From Diphasiastrum complanatum (Eukaryota > Streptophyta > Lycopodiopsida > Lycopodiales > Lycopodiaceae): 64,000 bases of DNA. The notes beneath the pieces were generated by a model. The model was given only the letters and a program-made list of their open reading frames with translations. It made no database searches and had not been told where the DNA came from. The translations under genes and the position numbers were made by a program. Positions within the stretch are counted from its first letter, which is position 1, and every line of letters begins with the position of its first letter. Below, piece after piece: positions 10,019-20,537 of this stretch. Location: contig CM055092.1 of the NCBI GenBank assembly GCA_029204225.1, forward strand, positions 68,373,411 to 68,437,410, in the 5' to 3' direction.

Positions 10019-10490
10019 AGATATTTGAACTACCTGCGAATCCTGTCTTTAAGGCAAGATGACTAGAACACCTTTCTATAAAGATGTTTATAAAGCAACT
10101 AAGGTACTTGAAATTGTGAATTCAGATATTTGTGGACCATTCGGAGTATTGTCGTTGGGTGATGCAAAGTACTTCATTACGTTTATTGATGACTTCAGCA
10201 AGTTTGCTGTATTATACTTTATTTATACCAAATTTGAAGCTTTTGAGAAATTCGTTGAGTATACGAGTTGGGCTGAGAAGCAGACAGGCAATAAATTGAA
10301 GCAAATTTGCACAAAATGTGGAGGTGAGTACATTTTCAATGAATTCATAATCGAGGTATTATGCACATGAAGACTGCATCTTACACACCACATCACAATG
10401 GAATAGCTGAACAAAGGAATCGTACACTAATGGAAGCTGCAAGATGTATGATGGCTCATGCGAAAGCACCAAAACAACTGTTAATTTACA
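10019..10490 (+). pseudogene. E2 integrase, catalytic part
   Basis: 10059-10370 and 10361-10490 encode KVLEIVNSDICGPF (first Asp), FITFIDDFSKFAVLYF, then CTKCGGEYIF where family members have RSDNGGEY, so the second Asp is lost. TPHHNGIAEQRNRTLMEAARCMM retains the third residue, Glu. Two overlapping frames reflect a frameshift near 10365. Confidence 0.82.
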
Positions 10491-11347
10491 TTTCTGAAAT
10501 ATTTGAGATCGTTGACCTAGGAGAAGCTAAAATCTATGTAGGCTTGCAGATCGTGAGATAATTTGAAGGTGGTAAGTTGTATCTTCACCAAAAAAAGTAC
10601 ACTCAAAAGATCATTGAAGACTTCAACATGCTCGAATGCAAAGGTGTGCAAACTCCCAGGATACCTGGAACAATACTGAACAAGGCAGATTGTCTACAGA
10701 CTCTTGAGGAAGAAGAGCGGATGGCCAAAATACCCTATCGTAGGTTGATTGGATCATTGTTATATCTAGGAGACAACACCAGACTTGATATACTGTTTGT
10801 AGTATACAGGTTGAGCCAATATAATCAGAACCCATGATTGTTACATTGGAAGTTGGTAAAGAGAGTACTACAACATCTCCAGGAAACGAAAGAAAGCTGG
10901 ATTTCACATTGAATCATAGAGTGATACAAGCTGGGCATCCATGAAAGATGATAGCAAAAGTATTTCAGGAGGTTGTACTCTAGCATCTGGCGCAGCCATA
11001 TTCTGGATTAGCAAGAAGCAAACAATAGTAGTTCAATCTTCCCGTGAAGCAGAATATGTAGCAGCACCAAGATGGCAAACGAGCTGATCTGGATTAAATA
11101 GATATTGGAAGGATTTGATGAATCTAGTTCTGAACCTTATGTCTTGTTAATGGATAATACTTCAGCAATCTATTTTATGAAAGATTCTGTATTTCATTCG
11201 AAAACGAAGCACATAGCTATCAAGTATCATGTGATTCGGGACTTAGTCGAGAAGAAGATACTGAAGACAGTCTTCATACCCACAGAGGAAATGATAGTTG
11301 ATATCTTTACAAAGCCACTAAGTAAAGCCTTGTTCGAGAAGCAGTGA
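10491..11347 (+). pseudogene. E2 RT C-terminus and RNase H
   Basis: Directly after the integrase text MMAHAKAPKQLL the frame becomes FEIVDLGEAKIYVGLQI, a segment well C-terminal of the RT YVDD motif. A deletion has therefore removed the integrase C-terminus and most of RT. 10577-10837 gives KYTQKIIEDFNML and YRRLIGSLLYL. 10900-11347 gives RNase H: ISKKQTIVVQSSREAEY, LLMDNTSAIYFMKD, HSKTKHIAIKYHVIRD and VDIFTKPLSKALFEKQ-stop. A stop at 10559 and frame changes make it inactive. Confidence 0.85.
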
Positions 11348-11388
11348 AGAAGATTGGGATTAATCCAACTGCCACCTTGAGAGGGAGC

Positions 11389-12156
11389 TGTAGAGTGATT
11401 GATCAGACAGATTTTGATTCTACCAACAAAGCGCACAGTTTACTTGACAAAGGATGGGAAAGAAACAGATGCGAACTCGTAACTTTTCTATTCATGACCA
11501 ACATGAAAGATTCACAAAACAGTGTCTTGTTCAAGCCTCAAAAGTTGCAAAACTATCTCGAACAGTTCGCGAAATATTCTAGCTTCCTTCAAGCTCAACA
11601 ATTGTCATCTATCATGAACAATTCACGAAAGACGAAAATGTTGTGAAGAGACAAGTGTTGCAAACAATTCACAAAACATAAAGCTGAGACAAAGAGAAAG
11701 ATTGTCGCAAAATATTCGCGAACAGAATTTATTCGAGTCTGGAAACAGAGCGTCTATTTGAATATCAACCGTCATAAACGGTTAGATTTCTATTGTTACA
11801 GTAAATAAAAGGCCAAAAGACCTGTCATGTAGCAATATAAATACATTTGCACTACTCGTTGAAAACAACTCAATCAGAGACACAACAACAAGATAAGACA
11901 ACAAGAAATGTATATTGATGAATAAGATTCAGAGTTATAAAAATTCATTTTTGATCAATAGTTTCTTATTGTCTAAATTGTCTTAAGTTGTCTTATACTT
12001 CCGCATATAATTTTCACATGCATATTCAATCAGAATAAATATTGTTCTATTAGTACATAGATTAGATAAAATCGCGATTGAAGACACGATATTAGTTTGA
12101 TTTATTCAAACTTACATCGCGTTCTCTGTGGAAGAATAATTACTATTTTTCCTACA
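11389..12156 (+). mobile_element. E2 3' LTR
   Basis: 768 bp from TGTAGAGTGATTGATC to CTATTTTTCCTACA, with inverted ends TGTAG/CTACA. It is preceded by polypurine tract 11379-11388 and followed at once by the repeated target sequence and E10 integrase. A TATA box lies at 11836. Its close match to 7748-8538 indicates a fairly old but clear insertion. Confidence 0.9.
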
Positions 12157-12240
12157 GAATATATCTCTATCGAGTTTAAGGAGTACTACCAAAGCCAAGA
12201 CATTGAACAACAATTCATGGAAGAGAATTAGACCGCAGTC
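12157..12240 (+). pseudogene. E10 integrase, continuation after nested E2
   Basis: EYISIEFKEYYQSQDIEQQFM continues the integrase core interrupted at 7747, confirming the nesting. It lasts only about 65 bp, and unrelated text then leads to the E3 primer-binding site. Confidence 0.8.
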
Positions 12241-12297
12241 AAAAGTAGTAGCTACTCTTGCCAACTCGGCTCTATCCGGCCTTTCATTCCGCATCAG

Positions 12298-12364
12298 TGG
12301 TATCAGAGCTCAATTCTTATTAGTAGGAGTTCAAATCCCGATTCCCATCAGTGGTATAAGAGCC
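12298..12364 (+). other. Duplicated primer-binding site
   Basis: TGGTATCAGAGCT at 12298-12310 is followed 54 bp later by TGGTATAAGAGCC at 12352-12364. Both are preceded by CATCAG (12293-12298 and 12347-12352). The leader has been duplicated, with one substitution in the second site. Confidence 0.7.
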
Positions 12365-12406
12365 ACGACTTTTGATTATTAGAGCCCTGCCTGATTCCTT
12401 CAGGCT

Positions 12407-13320
12407 ATGACATCCATTAGCAGCATTCAATCAAAGATCTGCACAATCCTTGACTCTTCAGAATCAAACTTCCTAGCATGAAAGGTGAAAACTTCTCTCA
12501 TATTGAAAGGAGAAGGTCTATGGCCTTGGGTTGATGACATAGAAGAGATGCCCACAACCACCGACAAAGAGCTACGAGAATGGAGAGAGAAGAATGACAA
12601 GGCAGTAACCATCCTATCCTCTTCCATCGAAGACAACTTAACACTTGATCTAGCCACACCCTCCAAAGCAAGAGAAATGTGGGATGCTTTGTTGACCAGA
12701 TTTCAAACCAAATTACGAAGCCAAATTATGCTTCTTGAAGATCAGCTGACCAATCTGAGATGGGATGGTAAAGACCTAACCTCCTTCATCAGAAGAATGA
12801 AGGACCTGTTCCTCTCGCTACACAATTCTGGAGAAGAGAATGCAGTCTCAACAGAGAAGCAGCTCACATACCTGCTGCGAGCTACCAAGATCATTTCAAA
12901 CGACCCGAACACTACTTGCTAAAAGTCCACATATGACCCTTGAGAAGGTGGTGATCGAAATCAGAGAAGAGGTGGAAGCTCGTGAACACCTTGATGACAA
13001 GGATAACTCCGATCAAGCTCTCTACAGCAACAAAGAAAAACAGAAGAAGAATTTCAAGCCTAAGAAGGAGTCAGAAAAGAAAGCAAGTGGAAGAGCAGTA
13101 ATAAACGGAGACAACACAATGGTGAGAAGAAGATTTGCACAAGATGCGCATGAGAAGGCCACACTGTTGATAAGTGTTGGCTCAATCCAAAGATAGAGTG
13201 CATCCACTGTCACAAGAAGGGTCACACAGCCATTGACTGCAACCAAAATCCTAGAAACAAAAAAGCTCAGAGCAGACGGGAGAGCAATAATAGCTCATCC
13301 TACGTTGAGGAACCAAATTC
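12407..13320 (+). pseudogene. E3 gag
   Basis: The natural start is ATG at 12407 (MTSISSIQSKICTILD). A TGA at 12481-12483 replaces a Trp codon, and the frame continues 12485-12922 (TSLILKGEGLWPWVDDIEE, MWDALLTRFQ, LMLLEDQLTNLRWDGKDL-type text). It then shifts at about 12895 to a second frame. The nucleocapsid follows near 13130-13245 with CIHCHKKGHTAIDC. This is a copia UBN2-type gag. Confidence 0.85.
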
Positions 13321-13327
13321 CTTCAAG

Positions 13328-13735
13328 ATGGCCGAAGACAGAGCCAACAATGACAAGAACCCATTAGCTTACTTGTGTGCTGATGTCTGTGAGATATCAA
13401 CTTCAGATACACAAGAGATAATTATTGATTCAGGTGCAACGTCACACTTTGTGGAAAAAAGGCACATAATCACTGATTATCAAGAATCAAAATCCTCTAG
13501 ATACATAATCTTGGGAGATGGTTCCAGACACAAAGTCAGCGGAACTGGAGCATTGTGGCTAGGCACCAAAGGAAGCGATAGAAGGCTCGATGACATTCTG
13601 TATGTGCCCACTCTTCAAAAGGACCTACTATATGTTGCTAAGATGGTAGATGCAAAACTGAGTGTCACCTTTGAAGGCGATACCTGCGAAGTGGTTGAAG
13701 CTGCAACCACTCAACTTGTCACGACAGAAAAGTGA
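13328..13735 (+). pseudogene. E3 protease
   Basis: Open frame of 135 residues: IIIDSGATSHFV (D-S-G active site intact), LGDGSRHKVSGTGALWLG and DDILYVPTLQKDLLYVAKM. A TGA at 13733 separates it from the pre-integrase region, which continues as NLYHLRIQVPSKQAHQ. Confidence 0.87.
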
Positions 13736-14600
13736 AAGGAAAACCTGTATCACCTCAGGATCCAAGTACCTTCTAAGCAAGCTCACCAGATCAACGAATC
13801 AATGGATATTACATGGCACATGAGGCTGTATCACATGAATACAGTTGCTCTATACAACGCTAGCCGGAGCGGAGCATTCACTGGTGTCAACGTCAAAGAT
13901 GTAGCATGCTTGAGGTCCTGCGATGTCTGTAACAAAGGCGAGATGTCATGTATACCATTCACCAAGGACTCTTTCAGAACAAAAGAACTCTTGGAACTTG
14001 TACACTCTGACATTTGTGGACCGTTTGATGTGTTCTCCCTAGAAGGTTCAAAGTATTACATCACTTTTATTGACAACTTTAGCAAGTTTGCAGCTGTGTA
14101 CTTTATCCACAACAAGTCAGAGGCCCTGGACAAATTCACAGACTTTGTGAATTGGATTGAGAAATGGTCTGACAAGAAGTTGAAGTAGCTGAGAACAAAT
14201 AGATGAGGAGAATACGTCTCCAAACGCTTTGCTAAGTTTTGCACCAGCAAAGGCATATTTCACTTGAAGACTACAGCCTACACACCACCGCACAATGGTG
14301 TGGTGGAGAGGAGAAATTGGATTCTCATGAAAGCTACGAGATCCATGATGGCCTATTCAAAGGCATTAAAATTTTTATGGGTTGAAGCAGTAGCTACAAC
14401 CAACTATTTGCAGAACAGGACAACTAGATCCAAAGTTGCACATACCACTCCACACGAGGTACGGTGGGGCAACAAACCAAGTTTGACACATGTGCGTATT
14501 TTTGGATGCATCGCATATGCCCACATTCCAGATCAGAAAAGAAAGAAGCTGTATGAAAGGTGGAGCAGAGATTTCTTGTAGAAAATAATGTTCATTCATC
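13736..14600 (+). pseudogene. E3 GAG-pre-integrase and integrase
   Basis: 13802-14188 encodes WHMRLYHMNTVALY...CDVCNKGEMS (zinc domain), LVHSDICGPFD (first Asp) and FITFIDNFSKFAAVYF-like text, stopping at 14188. Next is an R-stop-GEY remnant of the second Asp motif near 14195-14212. 14264-14581 encodes YTPPHNGVVERRN (Glu retained), WVEAVATTNYLQNR and THVRIFGCIAYAHIP. Two stops and loss of the DNGG motif make it inactive. Confidence 0.87.
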
Positions 14601-14990
14601 ATATTATAGGATCTACATGCCTAACAGATCAAGACTATTAGAGACATCAGACTTGATGAGTCAAAGACAATGGCTGACGGAGATCCAGTTGGCTACGAAA
14701 TCCTGACCAGAGGTTACTATGACCTGTTGACATCTATGGAGGGAGCAGACCCTGAGCACCCTAAACAAGATGTTCAAAGTCCAGATGGACAGAGTGACTG
14801 TTCAAATGACGAACAACAAGGCACACATCCTGTACCTACTGACACCTGCTACTCACCATGAGTCAATAGTCAGAAAAGGCAAGAAACTTGACAAAGGCAA
14901 GGCCATCGAATTGACTGCGAACTCTCCAAGAAGATCCACGTGAGAAAGAAGAGCACCTATTAGATTTGTACCTGACAGCTCAGCCTCTAT
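14601..14990 (+). pseudogene. E3 integrase-RT linker
   Basis: Broken frames continue the acidic, Ser/Asp/Gln-rich region between copia integrase and RT (for example 14670-14861, DGDPVGYEILTRG and DPEHPKQDVQSPDGQ). The sequence changes to gypsy near 15000, so RT is absent. Confidence 0.6.
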
Positions 14991-15041
14991 ATCAGAGGAG
15001 TTCTAATGTGAAAAGTTATCCACTATTACTATATTCCTTGA

Positions 15042-15640
15042 ATGAAGAGTTTTGGTATGGTGGATGACCTAGTTGCAAAAGGCAATCAACCTTGTACATG
15101 GGATGATTTTTGCATAGTTTTTAGAGGATACTTTCTACCACTATTAGATGACTATGAACACTTTCAAAAGTTGAGTCATATAACCTTGAATAAAGGTTTG
15201 GAAAATTTATTCAAGATTTTCATGAATACCTGAACCCACTTTATAGTGACGTTCCACCTAAGGTACAAATGTTAATGTTTATTGATGGGTTACCAAAAGA
15301 TTATCAAGTGGATGTTCGTAGGAATCATCCAAAACCCTAGAGGATGCTATTAGGGCTGCAAAGTTTTTTGATGACACACCTAAGCCACCTAAGGGTCAAT
15401 AGTCTAATGAGCAGAAAAAAAAATTTCAATCTAAGAGGAATGATAGAAAAACTGTTAGTGAAACACATCCCAATTCCAACAATCCTAAGAAAGCCAAGAA
15501 AAACTTTAAAAACCATCAAGATGGCATTGATAAAGCTGAAGCTCATAAGAAGAACCTGTGTTTCAAGTGCAATGGCGAGGGTCACCTTGCACAAGATTGC
15601 ATCAAAAAACCAGCTTCTACCTCAGGTAATCTATCTTGAA
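15042..15640 (+). pseudogene. G1 gag with CCHC knuckle
   Basis: TWDDFCIVFRGYFLPLL and FQKLSHITLNKGLENLF are the gypsy capsid domain (W-x2-F, then F-x2-L). Downstream frames shift at about 15233 and 15340. The nucleocapsid CFKCNGEGHLAQDC lies at about 15559-15600. Many frame breaks. Confidence 0.78.
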
Positions 15641-15769
15641 GTAATGAGATGGATGTATTTTTTTCTTAGTTCTTTAGTCTTTGGACCTAATGGCCTTAAT
15701 TGTATTAAAAGTAAAGAAATTGAACAAGGATACCGATAAGAATAGATATCCACTACCATAGATGGATGA

Positions 15770-16230
15770 CCTAATTGATACCAAAAACCATATTTTGAAC
15801 TCGCCTTGGTCACTACGAATTTTTGGTGTTGCCTTTTGGTTTGACCAATGCACCGGCAACTTTCCAATAGATGATGAATGATTTGTTCAGGCCATATTTG
15901 GGAAGATTCATAGCGGTATACTTAGATGATATCCTAGTATTCAGTAAGATTTTGGCAGAACATAAAGAGCATCTTAGGATTGCTTGGGACATCCTAAGAA
16001 GAGAAAAGCTCTTGGCCAAAGAGTCTATGTGTGAATTTTTTTGCGACGGAATTGTCCTACTTGGGGCATAAGATTTTTGAACGAGGAGTGAAGATCAAGG
16101 CCGATCATATCCAAAGGGTTATTGATTTGCCTATTCTGACTACAGTTCAAGAAATCAAGTCTTTCTTGGGGTTTGTGAGATTTTTTCATCGGCATATTCT
16201 CCAATTTGCTTGATTGGCATTTCTCCTTGC
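15770..16230 (+). pseudogene. G1 reverse transcriptase, palm to connection
   Basis: Text FGVAFWFDQCTGNFPI corresponds in another frame to PFGLTNAPATFQ. MNDLFRPYLGRFIAVYLDDILVFSK with catalytic YLDD follows at 15871-15950. Then come EHLRIAWDILRREKLLAKES and, shifted at 16030, LSYLGHKIFERGVKI and EIKSFLGFVRFFHRHI. It is clearly gypsy RT. The fingers are missing and there are at least two frameshifts. Confidence 0.87.
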
Positions 16231-16760
16231 CTAGGCCTTGAAAGGCTATAAGAAGCTAAGCCGGAAGGCTAAGAGTCCACTAGTGGTGTGGATGGAGGAT
16301 ATGAATAATTGTTGTGAGTTGCTTAAGAAAAGTGTCACTTCGGCAAATAAGACTTTTGTGATTAGGACCGATGCCAATGATTATGCTATTGGAGCTGTTT
16401 TGATGCATGATGGATATCATGTTGCTTTTGAAAGCAAAAAACTCAATCCTGCTCAGTCTAGGTATTGTACCTATGAGAAGGAACTGTTTGCAATTGTTCA
16501 TTCCTTGAAAGTTTGGCAACATAATTTGTATAGAGCAAGATTTAAAATTTTGACGGATCATCAGACTCTTCGATATTTTTGTGATGCTACAGATTTAAAG
16601 GGGAGGCAAGCTAGATGAGCTGAGTTGATGCAAATCTTTGACTTTTCAATACGTTATTGTAAAGGAAGTCAAAATACTCTAGCAGATGCTTTGAGTCGGT
16701 TACTGGTTATTAGTCAATTGTATGGTTTTCAACCTCGATCACCAATTAGTATTTGACATG
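16231..16760 (+). pseudogene. G1 RNase H
   Basis: The frame 16238-16618 carries IRTDANDYAIGAVLMHDG (first Asp), AQSRYCTYEKELFAIVHSL (Glu) and KILTDHQTLRYF (Asp), the standard gypsy RNase H pattern. After a stop at 16616 the tethering text DFSIRYCKGSQNTLADALSR follows. The catalytic residues appear intact. Confidence 0.86.
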
Positions 16761-17330
16761 AAAAAACTACGGGTGCAAGTCGCAGTTGATTTCTTGCGGA
16801 TATGCAAGAAAGGTTATAGTTGGTTAAAGATAGCATAAGAAGTGCCAAAGATAGGGCAAGGTAATATGCTGATTTATTTCTGAAGCACACGATGTTCATG
16901 GTCAACGACTGGGTGTTTTTGAGGGTCCCTGATCACTCTAGGGGCTTGAAAACTGGTAAGTGTGCAAAGCTGGCGCCTAGGTATTACGGTCCTTTTAAGA
17001 TTATCCAAGTGATAAACAAGGTTGCATATAAGCTAGACCTTCCAGCTAACGTTGGAATTCATCCTGGTTTTCCATGTTAGTAAGTTGAAACCCTTGTAGG
17101 GGGTTGGGAAAATTTTGGTCCTTGTGGAAAACCTAGTGGAGCTTCTTCGTGATGAGTCCGCCACCTAAACCCGAGGTGATTGTTAATAGTCGGCCGGCAG
17201 AGGACTCTACGGAGTAGAGTGCTTCGGGAATTTTTAGTCAGGTGGAGGGGCAAATCAGAAGAGAAGGATACCTGAAAAAAGGAGGCTAATCTCCAGAGAT
17301 TTTTTCCAAATATTACCCTAGGAATGTTAG
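16761..17330 (+). pseudogene. G1 integrase C-terminal domain and chromodomain-like tail
   Basis: ADMQERL and RSAKDRA-like text (gypsy integrase just after the catalytic core) is followed by 16892-17080: [43 protein letters not shown], the GPY/F module. RNase H joins this directly, so the HHCC and DDE domains are deleted. A tail with PEVIVNSRPAEDS and YLKKGG (17165-17300) recalls the chromodomain of chromoviruses, but it is too decayed to be sure. Confidence 0.75.
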
Positions 17331-17340
17331 GGGGAAGGAA

Positions 17341-18131
17341 TGTTACATACCGATGTAACTAGCAGTACTTAAGACCCCTATTGGTCCACGTAGTGTTGGG
17401 GGCTAAATGGCAAGTTACCCTTAGGATTAAGGGTATGTGCCGTTGGATAAGGGCAGACAAGTGACTATACCTTGGTTGGAGGTATGGAGTCATGTGACCC
17501 TTGGATAAGGGATACCCTTAAGATTAAGAGTAGGTGCTTTAGAGTAAGGTACTAGTGTCCTTGGATAAGGACATGTAGGTGTCTATGCCTGGGATGGAGG
17601 TATGGAACCTAGAGAGGTATTAGAAAGTCATTGGATGACTATTTTTCTAAACCTTGGGCCTCAACCTTGAGCCATACCACTTTATTGGTCTTGGACCAAA
17701 GTATACTTGCACAACTTGGGCAATGGGTCCTAGTAGGAGGATGCCCTCCTAAAGGGTCCATTGAGTTTCAAGTTCCACAAGAATAGCATTCAAAGAGTCA
17801 TAAGTTATGGAATATGTCTGATGACCTTCCATAAACCTATGAAGGCTCTTGAACTCCTCTAGGCCTCTCTGTTTCTCATAAGATGTGCATCGAACTCCAT
17901 AGCATATTGGAGAGTACCAATTGTCATCCATATAAGGGGAGTAGGGCGCTCATTGGGAGGGAGGGAGATCTCTTTTGCTCGCTTTGCTTATGCTCTAATG
18001 TGGCTACTAGTGTGTAGAGTAATTTGTTGTGGTATGCTTGTGATTTTTTTATGGTGAGCAAGGTAGAGCCTTCTGAGGGTCCAGAACATCCTGAGGTTGG
18101 AGCCAGAATTCCGAGTCATGAAATTCTAACA
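17341..18131 (+). mobile_element. G1 3' LTR
   Basis: It starts TGTTACATACC right after TAGGGGGAAGGAA and ends TTCTAACA, giving inverted ends TGTTA/TAACA and a length of 791 bp. Inside are three TTGGATAAGG motifs at 17443, 17501 and 17561, with GGAGGTATGGA at two places: an imperfect roughly 59-bp repeat. The short minus frame 17749-17931 within it is not a gene. Confidence 0.8.
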
Positions 18132-18169
18132 CCTTCTCAACCAGTCAAGCACCTAGTAGTGTCCAGGTT

Positions 18170-19178
18170 TAATTTATAGATCAGACTCCAAACAAAAAGG
18201 AAAATACAAGAGAGACTTGAGATCCTCACCTGATTTAATGAATCGTCAAAAACAGTTGATTACAAAATTTGAAATTCAAAAGATATGGAATATTATTTGC
18301 TGCTCATCCTATTGTTTGCAAAAGCTGAGTATCAGAGAAATTGAAGAATTAAGATCAAACTTCATTTTACAAAGTAAGGATGAAAGAAATTACTATTTGT
18401 GTGCAACAATGAGGCCGGACAAAAACTCATTTTTGTTTCTTTTATGCTTTGGAGGTTTGTCGCAAAGCTTAAAAAGCAGTTCACGCAATCGAAAACTCAA
18501 GGTTTCAACGAATGCATGCACGACTTCAGAAAGACCCAACATTACGGGGATCTTGTATTTCAATGGGATTTTGAATTTCAAAAATCATTTGTTCTCTTGA
18601 ATTATTATTTCATTTGTAATTATGATGGTTTTATGAAGTTTGCAACAAAAAAACTTTTAGTTCTTCATTTAAAATATGCATTTTTTGGTTTTTTGTAAGA
18701 ACAAAATTCATGATTTTGGCCTAAAACTAGGACCATTAAAAAACACCAAAAAAGATTACTCTTTTTCAGATCAAAGTCCCAAAACAAATGTCATCGTGTT
18801 GTAAGAGCTATTTTTGGTAGTTTTTACATTGTTGAGGGATCTCCAAGATTCCAACCCTAACTTGGTAGGGATGAAAGATCCACCAAAATTAGCATTAGGG
18901 ATAGGTTTAGGGCTACTCATACCTGTCCAAAACCGTGATGGATTATGTATATATAGGTGATGATCTCTCACCAAAATAAATCAAGCAATTTCATGATTTC
19001 TCTCTCATATTGGTGCAATTGCTCTCTATGTTCATAATTGTTTGAGTTCTTGTGATTCCTAATTGTAGCATTAGAATGCTTTTCCATTTCTAGCTTTTGT
19101 AGCTTATTGTGCAAAGATCTTAGCCAGAACATTTGGGATCTTAGGAAAGAGCCTAAAAGTTGAATCATCATTATATTC
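18170..19178 (+). mobile_element. E4 5' region, probable LTR
   Basis: No coding signal. The region includes a TATATATAGG box at about 18948 and CT-rich leader text before gag, as expected of a copia LTR R/U5. The borders and a clean primer site were not found. A possible degenerate one would lie at 19120-19175. Confidence 0.45.
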
Positions 19179-19985
19179 ATGGCTTCCAATGGTGGGATCA
19201 TGTTAGAAACTAATGGTAGGTTGAGTTCATCAAACTACTCTACCTGGAAAGTGAGGATAGAGTCCTTACTTGAGTTGAATGAACTCATGGACATAGTTGC
19301 GGGAACTGAAGAGAGACCACCCACAGTTCAAGAGCAATAAAGGTTTGATAAGAAGGCTAAAAGGGCTCTTCATATCATTAAAATAAATGTTACCAATGAA
19401 CTTCTCAAGGAAGTTGGTAAGTGTCAAAGTGCAAGTGAGGCATGGAATACCTTGAAGAAACTCTTTGAATCAAAGTCCACATCTAGGGTATTGACCCTAA
19501 GGAGGCAAATATTTTCTAGTAGACAAAGAGAGGGAGAAAGTGCTCATGCATTTGTCTTGAGGGTTAAGTCCTTAAGTGATGATCTAGCATGCATTGATGA
19601 AAGCATAAAAGATGGTGAAATAGTCCAAGTTATATTGAATGGTTTGCTAGATGAACATGCTAACCTTGTGCAAAGTTTTGCCATTCAAAGAGTCTTGCCA
19701 AGTGTGGTTGACTTGCAAGAAATCTTATTGGCTGAAGAACATAGGTTCCAATCAAAGCTTGATGGTGCATCCTTGCAAGGTGGAGGTGAAGAGGCTTTTT
19801 TCACAAAAGGCAAAGGTAAAGGCAAAGGAAAATGGTCCAAAGGTGGTAACTCGAATCATGATGATCACTCTTTCTCCTCCTCTTCTACTTCTTTTAGAAA
19901 GAAAGATAAGTCAAAGTTCAAATGCTTATTGAGGGATAAAAGGTCATTTTGCTAATGAATGTATAAGAAGAAAAGAGAGCAAGGT
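19179..19985 (+). pseudogene. E4 gag
   Basis: ATG at 19179 (MASNGGIMLETNGRL) matches the start of E7 gag (MASSSGVMLEANDRL). SWKVRIESLLELNELMDIV-like text, a TAA at 19338 replacing a Leu/Gln codon, then an open frame 19452-19955: LFESKSTSRVLTLRRQIFS, FVLRVKSLSDDLACIDESIK and a Gly-Lys repeat GKGKGKGKWSKG. The zinc knuckle is broken by a frameshift at about 19925. Confidence 0.85.
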
Positions 19986-20029
19986 GAGAGGCAAGGAAAT
20001 CTAGCAATAGATGAAGAAGAGGATAGCAT

Positions 20030-20535
20030 TTCTGAATCTCTTGTTATGACTTCAAGTTTACTTGCATATATAGATGGGAATGATTCTTAGTGGATTGATA
20101 GTGGAGCCTCATCTCACATGACAAGACATAAGGAATACTTTTCATCCTCATTGTCTTATGAGGGAGAGAGCAACATCATCTATACTGCAAATGATGGTCA
20201 ATGTGACATCAAAGGCATAGGCACAATTCCTATTTCTCTTTCAACAAATAGGAAAGCTAATCTTGAAAATGTATTGCACATTCCTTCAATCACTAAGAAC
20301 TTGCTTAGTGTTAGTCAAATGATTGAAAAGGGACTTGATGTTGAGTTCATTGGAGATGTTTGTTTGATAAGTAAGTGTGGATCCTTGACTGCTAAAGGAA
20401 GAAGACATGGTAAACTTTTCAAACTGGATGCATGTGTGATCTCTAAGAATGAAGGATGTATGGCTAGGGAACAATTGACAAACCAAGAAGTTTGGCATAA
20501 GAGGTTGAGCCATCCCAACTTCAAATCTTAGGAGG
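20030..20535 (+). pseudogene. E4 protease and GAG-pre-integrase
   Basis: WIDSGASSHMTRHKEYFSS with a TAG (20089-20091) in place of one of the two Trp codons before IDSGASS. It then gives GIGTIPISLSTNRKANLENVL, LLSVSQMIEKGLDVEF and EVWHKRLSHPNFKS, stopping at 20531. The protease active-site residues remain. Confidence 0.85.
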
Positions 20536-20537
20536 TA

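Larger units (their letters stand above)
7748..12156 (+). mobile_element. Copia element E2 (family B), complete with both LTRs
   Basis: Two similar LTRs (7748-8538 and 11389-12156) flank gag, protease, integrase, a partial RT and RNase H in copia order, with a polypurine tract GAGAGGGAGC just before 11389. The 3' LTR has matching ends TGTAG...CTACA; the 5' copy lacks the first T. It is nested inside the E10 integrase gene. An identical 26-29 bp target sequence lies on both sides (7722-7750 and 12157-12185), far longer than the usual 5 bp. The internal region is about 2.85 kb, shortened by a deletion from integrase into RT. Confidence 0.9.
12298..14990 (+). mobile_element. Copia element E3 (family B related), 5' and 3' truncated
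   Basis: It has a primer-binding site, gag, protease, GAG-pre-integrase, integrase and part of the linker. RT, RNase H and the 3' LTR are replaced by gypsy G1 from about 15000. No 5' LTR is left upstream of the primer site beyond a few tens of bases. Protein text is close to E2 and E9. Confidence 0.82.
15000..18131 (+). mobile_element. Gypsy element G1, internally deleted, with 3' LTR
   Basis: Order on the plus strand: gag (15042-15640), RT palm (about 15770-16230), RNase H (16231-16760), integrase C-terminal domain (16790-17100), chromodomain-like tail, polypurine tract (17329-17340) and 3' LTR (17341-18131). RT before integrase identifies Ty3-gypsy. Protease, the RT N-terminus and the integrase catalytic core are missing, and there is no 5' LTR. 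Confidence 0.85.
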
